A stretch of DNA of 64,000 nucleotides, taken from the NCBI RefSeq assembly GCF_014212055.1, contig NZ_JACJVO010000033.1, positions 166,209 to 230,208 of the forward strand, read 5' to 3'. A program made the position numbers and the translations under genes. The DNA is from Cohnella zeiphila. Its GTDB lineage: Bacteria > Bacillota > Bacilli > Paenibacillales > Paenibacillaceae. Positions 58,474 through 64,000 of this stretch are shown here, one piece after another (positions within the stretch are counted from its first letter, which is position 1; the number at the start of each line of letters is the position of its first letter). Under the pieces are notes generated by a model that did not search any database, was not told the DNA's origin, and saw nothing but the letters and a program-made list of their open reading frames with translations.

Positions 58474-59346
58474 TCAATAGGGCTCGATATGAACCTGAAC
58501 ATGGCGGACTTTGTGCTTGTCCCTCAGTTCGTTCTCGATATTCTCCGTAATGGCGTGACTGTCGTAAACGCTCATCTCTTGGTCGACCGCGATCGTTAAA
58601 TCGAGGTATACCTGGTTTCCGAGGTAGCGTCCCTTGATATCCCTGATCTTCTCCACGCCATCCATCGTTCTAATCGTTTGCTTATACTCTTCCAGCCGAT
58701 CCGTATCGAATCCGTCCGTCAGCATATGGGACGATTCTCTGAAGATGTCCCAACCTGTCTTGCAGATCAAGACCGCGACAATAATGGCCGTGACGGCGTC
58801 AAGCCAAGGAAGCCCCAGCACGCTCATGCAGATGCCGACAACCGTTCCGAGACTGACCAAGGCGTCGGAGCGGTTGTCGGCGGCTACCGCTTTCAGCGCA
58901 TGGCTGCCGGACTTTGCCGCAAGCTTCCGATTATAGCGGTATACGGAGTACATCACGGCAGCCGCGAAAGCCGCCACGACGGCCGCAAGCAAGCTCGGGG
59001 ACCGAGTATCTCCTTTCATCAGATGGGTCACGGCGTTTAGGAGAACTTCCAATCCTACCGCAAGCATGATGAACGAGGATGCCATGGAAGCTACCGTTTC
59101 GGCACGGGTATGCCCGTATTTATGATCGGAGTCCGCCGGTTTTTTGGATATTTTCAAGCCGATCAGCACGGCGAGCGAGGCGATCACATCGGTTGTGTTG
59201 TTCAAGCCGTCCGCCGTTAACGCTTCGGAATCGAAAAAATAGCCTACGGCAAGCTTCAATAAAGACAATCCGATGTAGACGGCAATGCTGAGCCAAGCCC
59301 CGTTCTCCGCAGAAAATCCTTTTTTTTCCTGCCTTGCGCTATTCAC
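58474..59346 (-). CDS. CDF-family cation efflux transporter (MneP/YdfM-like)
   Basis: A 290-residue cation diffusion facilitator with six TM helices that exports Mn(II) or a similar divalent metal by proton exchange. The first metal site reads LTADGLNNTTDVIAS in TM2 and the second AADNRSDALVSLG in TM5, the DxxxN/D type seen in manganese exporters rather than the HxxxD of zinc ones. The HKYGHTRAET loop and the ferredoxin-like C-terminal domain (KVRHVQVHIEPY) complete it. Start is GTG at 59346 behind AGGAG. A TATAAT-like -10 lies near 59385-59390 on the minus strand. Divergent from ymaF. Confidence 0.88.
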   Translation of the reverse strand: MNSARQEKKGFSAENGAWLSIAVYIGLSLLKLAVGYFFDSEALTADGLNNTTDVIASLAVLIGLKISKKPADSDHKYGHTRAETVASMASSFIMLAVGLEVLLNAVTHLMKGDTRSPSLLAAVVAAFAAAVMYSVYRYNRKLAAKSGSHALKAVAADNRSDALVSLGTVVGICMSVLGLPWLDAVTAIIVAVLICKTGWDIFRESSHMLTDGFDTDRLEEYKQTIRTMDGVEKIRDIKGRYLGNQVYLDLTIAVDQEMSVYDSHAITENIENELRDKHKVRHVQVHIEPY

Positions 59347-59479
59347 GATAACAACTCCTATCCTCGATCCCGGCTTTAGGTGTCATTATACAAAAGCAGA
59401 TTCGTGTGGGTCTAGAGAAACAGTTTTGCCGCCTCCTAGCAGTTTTTGTTTCTATCAATACAATTGTCAAAGCCAAATA

Positions 59480-59558
59480 TTGTTGGTCATGCTCAACAAC
59501 AAGGCTATCGCTTCCATAGGCTTCCGCCGTTGCGGGCTTCCTTCTCCTTCCATAGGCT
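59480..59558. promoter_or_regulatory. Repeats in the CDF/ymaF divergent region
   Basis: TTGTTG and CAACAA form a dyad with an eight-base centre (59480-59499), and CTTCCATAGGCT occurs twice as a direct repeat 36 bases apart (59511-59522 and 59547-59558). These lie in the 248-base gap between the CDF and ymaF starts and could be binding sites for a metal-responsive regulator. Confidence 0.4.
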
Positions 59559-59594
59559 AAACTGTATTTGACCATGATCGGAAAGGAGCCGAGT

Positions 59595-59984
59595 ATGCAA
59601 ATTCCGGTTACAGGATTCGTGGTGGAATCCCAGGATGATGACGGTCGGCATTCCCATAAGCTTTATATTACGTCGTGGGACGGCAGGCCTGTCCACGTTC
59701 ATGCCTTTGCCGGCGTGACATCGGTCAATGACGGACATTCGCATCAATATTCCAGCTGGACCGCCCCCGCGCCGACCGGAGTCCCCCATGTTCATGATTA
59801 CCGCACCATCACTTCTCTCAATCAAGGCCATACGCACGTCATTCAAGGAACCACCGGACCGGCCATCTCCCTTCCGGGGGGAGGCCACTATCATTTATTC
59901 CAAGGATTCACGACGGTGAACGGCAGCCATCCCCACTCCCATGCTTATAGCGGACGTACGGGAAACGAAGCGAACAGCGGATAA
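59595..59984 (+). CDS. ymaF: YmaF-family His-rich protein
   Basis: A 129-residue YmaF protein. Histidine pairs recur through the chain: GRHSHKL, VHVHAF, GHSHQY, PHVHDY, GHTHVI, GHYHLF and HPHSHAY, about 15-20 residues apart, embedded in alternating beta-like strands. This would give a rigid beta fold with metal-binding edges. No signal peptide. The ATG at 59595 has AAAGGAG six bases upstream; an in-frame ATG at 59568 lies before it. Function is unknown in Bacillus; metal binding is inferred from the His pattern and from the divergent CDF metal exporter. Confidence 0.88.
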   Translation: MQIPVTGFVVESQDDDGRHSHKLYITSWDGRPVHVHAFAGVTSVNDGHSHQYSSWTAPAPTGVPHVHDYRTITSLNQGHTHVIQGTTGPAISLPGGGHYHLFQGFTTVNGSHPHSHAYSGRTGNEANSG

Positions 59985-59995
59985 ACACCGATAAA

Positions 59996-60040
59996 GAAGG
60001 ACGCACGCTTGGGAGCCTTTCCCCCATGCGTACGTCCTTC
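59996..60040. terminator. Hairpin between convergent ymaF and DUF2935 genes
   Basis: GAAGGACGCACGC and GCGTACGTCCTTC pair over 12 of 13 bases across a 19-base loop. It has no clean T run, so it may be a weak terminator or processing site serving both genes. Confidence 0.5.
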
Positions 60041-60055
60041 TCCTGTCCCGACGCG

Positions 60056-60880
60056 TTAATCAAAAAGAAGGCTTTGACGGGACGCCATCGGTTTTCCTGT
60101 CAAGCTGTTCTCAAACATATCGATAATAAACAAAAATCGTTCGGCTTCGCGAAACACATGATCGGCAAGCAAGGGATGGATAATGCTTTTGATTTTGCAG
60201 GCATCGATCAAGTCGCGGGCCGTCTTCTTAAAGTCGCGCAGCGACTTCACGGATACGCGGTTCTGATCGAGGAACTGGTCCAGGAGGGGAACCGTTTGCG
60301 ATTGCGGGCGCATCGATTCCAAATCCCGGGCTTGAAATAACAGCTTATCGAACTCTTCGCTGAAATGGTTGGCCTGTTCGACCAATTTGCGTTCCGAAGG
60401 ATCCAGCAGGTGTCCGATAAACTTGGCGTGATCCGCCATAATCCGCAGGAAAAATACGTTCTCGTCGATAATGGCGTCGGGGAGCGGTTCCAAGCGGCCC
60501 GCATTGAGTTCGCCCAACCGGTTCCGGAAGTAATTGGCTTCCCTGCTTACGTGATCGACGAGCAAGGGAAAATTGTTCGCTCCCGGAAGCTCGCATCTCA
60601 GGATGAGGCCCAGCACTTTTCGTTTAAACGCCCAGATCATGGTTGCCGCCTGGCGGACCTCTTCGTTAAATTGCCGGATCGTTTGCGGATCGGTGTCGAC
60701 CGTGTACGCGTTCGCCTTATTCTCAATCGACTCGAAGAGGCGATAAAATTGGTTCGCCTCCTGAATCAACTGAGTGTCTTCGGCGCGAAAGCCAAGCTTT
60801 AAAAACAGGGAATGTTCCTTCATAATTCGTGCCCAAAACCTTATTTCGTCCAACGAACGCGCCACAAACTCATTGGACAT
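60056..60880 (-). CDS. DUF2935 protein, tandem four-helix (ferritin-like) type
   Basis: A 274-residue DUF2935 protein made of two similar halves. Half 1 has DEIRFWARIMKEHSLFLKLG and later VDHVSREANYFRNRLGEL; half 2 has DENVFFLRIMADHAKFIGHL and later ADHVFREAERFLFIIDM. The recurring Glu, His and ExxH-like positions (D/E.xxFxxRIMxxHxxF) suggest a metal-bound four-helix bundle in each half. In Bacillales this family is often spore- or stress-related, but the activity is unknown. The ATG at 60880 follows GGAGATGCGGA. Convergent with ymaF. Confidence 0.85.
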   Translation of the reverse strand: MSNEFVARSLDEIRFWARIMKEHSLFLKLGFRAEDTQLIQEANQFYRLFESIENKANAYTVDTDPQTIRQFNEEVRQAATMIWAFKRKVLGLILRCELPGANNFPLLVDHVSREANYFRNRLGELNAGRLEPLPDAIIDENVFFLRIMADHAKFIGHLLDPSERKLVEQANHFSEEFDKLLFQARDLESMRPQSQTVPLLDQFLDQNRVSVKSLRDFKKTARDLIDACKIKSIIHPLLADHVFREAERFLFIIDMFENSLTGKPMASRQSLLFD

Positions 60881-61040
60881 TCCGCATCTCCTTTCTTTTG
60901 ACTTCTCCCTCCTCCTTTATATGTGCAATCGCCTGTCCATTAGGATAACGAAAAATGGAAACCTGAAATTGACGTTTCAACTTCCGAGCATGGTTCGCCG
61001 TTCTCTTATTCTCTCGTGTTCCCCCTTTTACGGAGGCTCT

Positions 61041-61193
61041 GTGACGTTGAATCGGAAAGGAACTTCGGCCAAGATTTATGTCCAGATCCCGTACGACCGT
61101 TATTTGACGGCGGACGAGCGTCATGAAGCCCGGGCGGACGAGTTTGCTTATCGCTGGTATAGGAACAACGTTTATGACCGAACCGGCAGTTGA
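61041..61193 (+). CDS. Possible 50-residue small protein
   Basis: A GTG at 61041 (or TTG at 61047) follows a clear GGAGG at 61032-61036 and opens 50 codons. The peptide reads plausibly as protein, with KIYVQIPYDRYLTADERHEA and FAYRWYRNNVYDR. An ATG further upstream (60921) in the same frame has no binding site. It has no family I recognise. Its last 22 bases overlap the end of the convergent GGDEF-EAL gene. A chance frame cannot be excluded. Confidence 0.4.
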   Translation: MTLNRKGTSAKIYVQIPYDRYLTADERHEARADEFAYRWYRNNVYDRTGS

Positions 61194-63589
61194 TTCAAGT
61201 AGGCTTCCATCTCCGAGGCCGGAAGCGGCTTGCTGAACAGGTAGCCTTGAACCTCATCGCAGATTTGCTCCTGCAGGAACAGCAGCTGCTCCTGCGTCTC
61301 GACGCCCTCGGCGATCACCTGCAGCTTCAGATGGCGGGCCATGGAGATGATCGTCGAGATAATGGCTGTGTAATTGGAGTTGTACGGGGCGCCGCGGATA
61401 AACGATTTGTCGATCTTGAGCTTGTCCAACGGAAAGTTCGTCAAGTAGGATAAAGAGCTGTACCCCGTCCCGAAGTCGTCGATCGCGATGTGGACGCCGA
61501 TTTTTTTCAACTTCTCCAGGGCGTCGGTCGAGCGCTGAACGTCCAGCATCGTTCCTTCCGTAATCTCGAGTTCGAGATACTCCGGCGCGAGCCCGGTCTC
61601 CCGGAGGACGGATTCCACGAACTGGACCAGGTTTTTTTTCAAAAACTGGCGGGCGGACAAGTTGACCGCCATGCGCACAGGCGGCAGACCCAGAATCTGC
61701 CACTGCTTATTTTGCTTGCAGGCCGTTCGCAGCACCCATTCGCCGATCGGAACGATGAGGCCGGTCTCCTCGGCATGGGGAATGAATTGATCCGGCGGAA
61801 TCAGCCCCCGGGTCGGATGATTCCATCGGATCAGCGCCTCCATCCCGGCGACCGAGCCATCCTTCATGCTGACCTGCGGCTGATAATGGAGCACGAATTC
61901 TCCGCATTCCAGCGCGCGATTCAATTCATTCTGCAGAAAGATTTTTCGATCGGTCGATTGCTGCATCGCCTGCGCATATACGCGATAATTGTTTTTCCCC
62001 TGCTCCTTGGCGGAGTACATCGCCGCGTCGGCCCGCTTCATCAAAGTCCGGGAATCCGTTCCGTCGTCGGGATAGCGGGAGATGCCGATGCTGGTGGTAA
62101 CGTATAATTCCTGACCTTCCAGAAGGATGGGCGCCTCGATCGAATGAATGATCCGGTCGGCGATCGCAATGGCCTCTTCTTCCGTGATGTCCTCGAGAAT
62201 CACGGTGAATTCGTCCCCTCCCAATCTCGATACCATGCCGTGCTCCCGGACGCACTCCTCGATTCGCTTGGCGACTTCCTGCAGCAGCAAATCTCCGAAG
62301 TCATGCCCGAGCGAGTCGTTCACCAATTTAAACCCGTCCAGATCGAGAAACATGACGAACGCTTCGCGCCCCATCTTCATCGCCGACGCAATCGATTGCT
62401 GCAGCTTCTCTTCGAAGTACCTTCGATTCGGCAAGCCCGTCAACGAATCGTGATAAACCATCCGGCTGATTTTCTCTTCCGCCTGCTTGCGCTCCGTAAT
62501 ATCCCGAATCATTACGAATACGCCCGAGATCTCGCCATGGAGAATGACGGGAACGTTGGTCATATTCAGGACCAGAGCGGTACCGTCTCGCTTCACGATG
62601 GAGATTTCATAGCTTTGCGCTTCGCCTTGCGTGGCCGATTGAAAATATGTCGTAAGCTTATCGGCGTCCGGCGGCGAACAGATCGATTGCAGCGTTTGGA
62701 AGGAAACCTCCCGTTCGCCGGTGATGGCGGCCGCCCGCGGATTCATGTGAAGGAACTGACCGTCCGTCGTAAACAAAACCACGCCGTCCAGATTATGTTC
62801 GAACAGCGATTTGTAGCGTTCGTCGCTTTCCAGCATTTTGAGCGTTCTCTGCATGAACAGCTTCTCGATGTATGCCGTCGCCAGCGTTACGCTCAGGATG
62901 ATGATGGTAGCCAGCACGATGACGTAAGCCATCAGCGATGAATTGATAAGCATGGAAGAGGATGCTTCCTGGCGATGATGATAGCCGAACGTCGTCGCAT
63001 ACATGCCGGTATAATGCATGCCCGCTACCGCCGCGCCCATGACGAAGCCCGCCGCGATTTTGAGCAAGATTCCTTTTGTCTGGCTGACGTTCCTTAAACG
63101 GAATGTAATCGCAAGAGCCGCGGCAGATACAAGCACGGCCACCAGGATCGAGACCGTGAACCAGAACGGGTCGTACCGGATCTCGGCCTCCATCTGCATG
63201 GCGGCCATCCCGGTATAATGCATGGAGGCGATCCCCGCCCCCATAAATAAAGATCCGACGGCCAGCCGCTTCAGCGAGAGATGCTTGCCGCCGGACACAA
63301 ATAAAGCGATTCCCGAAGCGAAAATCGCAAAAAAAATGGAGAGCGCGACAATCTTGATGTCGTACTTCACCTCGATCGGCAGATGCAAAGCAAGCATCGC
63401 CACGAAGTGCATCGACCAGATGCCGATCCCCATGGAACAAGCGCCGCCCAGCAGCCAGAACAGGCGGACCTTCCCCCGCGAATCGTGAATCCGCCCTCCT
63501 AAATTCAACGCGGTATAGGAAGATAGAACGGATAGAAGATAGGACAAAGCAACCAGAGTTGCATTATATGATGTTGTCAATGCGTTCAT
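61172..63589 (-). CDS. MHYT-PAS-GGDEF-EAL membrane protein, cyclic di-GMP metabolism
   Basis: An 805-residue bifunctional regulator. Residues 1 to about 245 are an MHYT membrane sensor with three His/Met motifs (WSMHFVAM, ASMHYTGM, AGMHYTGM) proposed in the family to bind copper and sense O2, CO or NO. A PAS domain is at about 255-375. The GGDEF domain has an intact RLGGDEFTVIL, so cyclase activity is possible. The EAL domain has MEALIRWNH and ELEITEGTM, DDFGTGYSSLSYL and AEGVET, all intact for phosphodiesterase activity. The ATG at 63589 follows AAGGGCGT. Both activities seem preserved; which dominates cannot be read from sequence. Confidence 0.95.
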   Translation of the reverse strand: MNALTTSYNATLVALSYLLSVLSSYTALNLGGRIHDSRGKVRLFWLLGGACSMGIGIWSMHFVAMLALHLPIEVKYDIKIVALSIFFAIFASGIALFVSGGKHLSLKRLAVGSLFMGAGIASMHYTGMAAMQMEAEIRYDPFWFTVSILVAVLVSAAALAITFRLRNVSQTKGILLKIAAGFVMGAAVAGMHYTGMYATTFGYHHRQEASSSMLINSSLMAYVIVLATIIILSVTLATAYIEKLFMQRTLKMLESDERYKSLFEHNLDGVVLFTTDGQFLHMNPRAAAITGEREVSFQTLQSICSPPDADKLTTYFQSATQGEAQSYEISIVKRDGTALVLNMTNVPVILHGEISGVFVMIRDITERKQAEEKISRMVYHDSLTGLPNRRYFEEKLQQSIASAMKMGREAFVMFLDLDGFKLVNDSLGHDFGDLLLQEVAKRIEECVREHGMVSRLGGDEFTVILEDITEEEAIAIADRIIHSIEAPILLEGQELYVTTSIGISRYPDDGTDSRTLMKRADAAMYSAKEQGKNNYRVYAQAMQQSTDRKIFLQNELNRALECGEFVLHYQPQVSMKDGSVAGMEALIRWNHPTRGLIPPDQFIPHAEETGLIVPIGEWVLRTACKQNKQWQILGLPPVRMAVNLSARQFLKKNLVQFVESVLRETGLAPEYLELEITEGTMLDVQRSTDALEKLKKIGVHIAIDDFGTGYSSLSYLTNFPLDKLKIDKSFIRGAPYNSNYTAIISTIISMARHLKLQVIAEGVETQEQLLFLQEQICDEVQGYLFSKPLPASEMEAYLNQLPVRS

Positions 63590-63854
63590 ACGCCCTTAAT
63601 CTCGAAATTTCGACACCATTACTCATGGTATGGTGCCTTCCAATCGATGTCAAGGATCGTTTTGGTTTCGGTTCCAATGACCTGCTACGGATGACCTAAG
63701 CGCAACAGATAGAATCGGTGCTTCCTCCATTCGGGAGACCCGTGCGATCGGAGGAATCGCAGGTAATAAACGAGCCGGCGGGACGGCATACTAGCCGAAC
63801 AATCATGCATCCCGATTTTGCAGCGTTAACAGGGACCAAAAGGAGAATATAGAA
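63590..63854. other. Intergenic leader before the proline-rich gene
   Basis: This 265-base gap holds pairing segments, for example TTCCTCC (63720-63726) with GGAGGAA (63749-63755) and CACCAT with ATGGTG near 63614-63635. I compared it by eye with c-di-GMP, T-box and SAM riboswitch cores and found no match. A promoter for the right-hand gene should be here. Confidence 0.3.
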
Positions 63855-64000
63855 ATGGCACAAGCGACGACTCCCAACCCGAGCCCAAAGCAGCCGCTGC
63901 AGCCGCCGGCCCCGCCCTATCCGCCGCAGCATCAAGATCGGCAGCCCGGTGCGGAAGCGCAAATGAATCCGCTGCCGATCTTCGATAATCCGAATTACGT
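63855..64000 (+). CDS. Proline-rich protein, 3' end cut by window
   Basis: The ATG at 63855 has AAAGGAG nine bases upstream. The 48 codons seen encode a Pro/Gln-rich segment (PSPKQPLQPPAPPYPPQHQD) and then PLPIFDNPNYV as the frame runs off the window. No signal peptide. Such Pro/Gln-rich leaders occur on some Bacillus and Paenibacillus coat or surface proteins, but no family can be assigned from this fragment. Confidence 0.65.
   Translation, partial: MAQATTPNPSPKQPLQPPAPPYPPQHQDRQPGAEAQMNPLPIFDNPNY

Noticed and set aside
63590..63854. Possible c-di-GMP riboswitch before the proline-rich gene, next to a GGDEF-EAL gene
   Set aside because: I looked for the GEMM core and its conserved tetraloop and receptor and did not find them; only generic pairing is seen.
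1..64000. CRISPR arrays, tRNA or rRNA genes, insertion sequences, prophage
   Set aside because: No regularly spaced repeats, no cloverleaf-like or rRNA-like stretches and no transposase or phage proteins were seen. A tRNAscan or CRISPR finder run would be decisive.

Overview
The window looks like a chromosomal piece of a spore-forming Firmicute of the Paenibacillaceae (Paenibacillus or Cohnella type). Supporting signs are strong GGAGG-type ribosome binding sites, frequent GTG and TTG starts, a Ger(x)C germination lipoprotein, a PdaA-like cortex deacetylase, a YmaF protein, MprF, two YesM/YesN-type two-component pairs and an Lpl-type sugar importer without its own ATPase. Base composition is moderately GC-rich and uneven: by hand count, line 33481-33540 is 30/60 GC and line 36481-36540 is 42/60. 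I saw no tRNA, rRNA, CRISPR array, transposase or phage genes.

Layout. 1-6 kb: the 3' part of a MetX-like acyltransferase gene, a YesN/YesM two-component pair, and a ccdA / thioredoxin-like lipoprotein / msrAB operon for reducing methionine sulfoxide outside the membrane. 6.2-19.4 kb: a carbohydrate locus entirely on the minus strand. Read in transcription order it has a sensor kinase and AraC-type regulator, then a six-gene operon (solute-binding lipoprotein, two permeases, two MDR dehydrogenases, a large glycoside hydrolase-like protein) ending in a clear terminator, then a ROK repressor and a decayed MFS gene. 19.5-27.2 kb: a UvrA-like ABC ATPase, an ArsR/SRPBCC pair with a well-formed promoter and operator, a TetR remnant, a secreted serine hydrolase and a catalase.

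27.4-36.2 kb: a surface-glycan cluster with six glycosyltransferase genes (one fused to a methyltransferase, one a GT4-GT2 double enzyme), a DegT-type sugar aminotransferase and a PglD/NeuD-type acetyltransferase. The last two suggest that an N-acylated amino sugar is made and used here. 36.2-53.7 kb: housekeeping and accessory singletons: an FAD oxidoreductase, two SDRs, an AraC regulator, an orphan GerC, a YdcF-like protein, a hybrid histidine kinase, PdaA, LysR and TetR regulators with their targets, a P450, an MFS exporter and an epimerase remnant. 53.7-64 kb: an envelope and metal-stress group: MprF, a PspA-like protein co-transcribed with an unrecognised protein carrying an internal duplication, a CDF cation exporter divergent from His-rich YmaF, a DUF2935 protein, a 50-codon small ORF and an MHYT-PAS-GGDEF-EAL protein. 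A proline-rich gene is cut by the right edge.

The best leads for something undescribed are the PspA partner with the duplicated module (57239-58351), the transporter/dehydrogenase/hydrolase operon (7683-15945), the glycosyltransferase fusions (28226-34544), and several very legible operator-promoter arrangements (7549-7572, 22750-22801, 50960-50988, 52224-52256).
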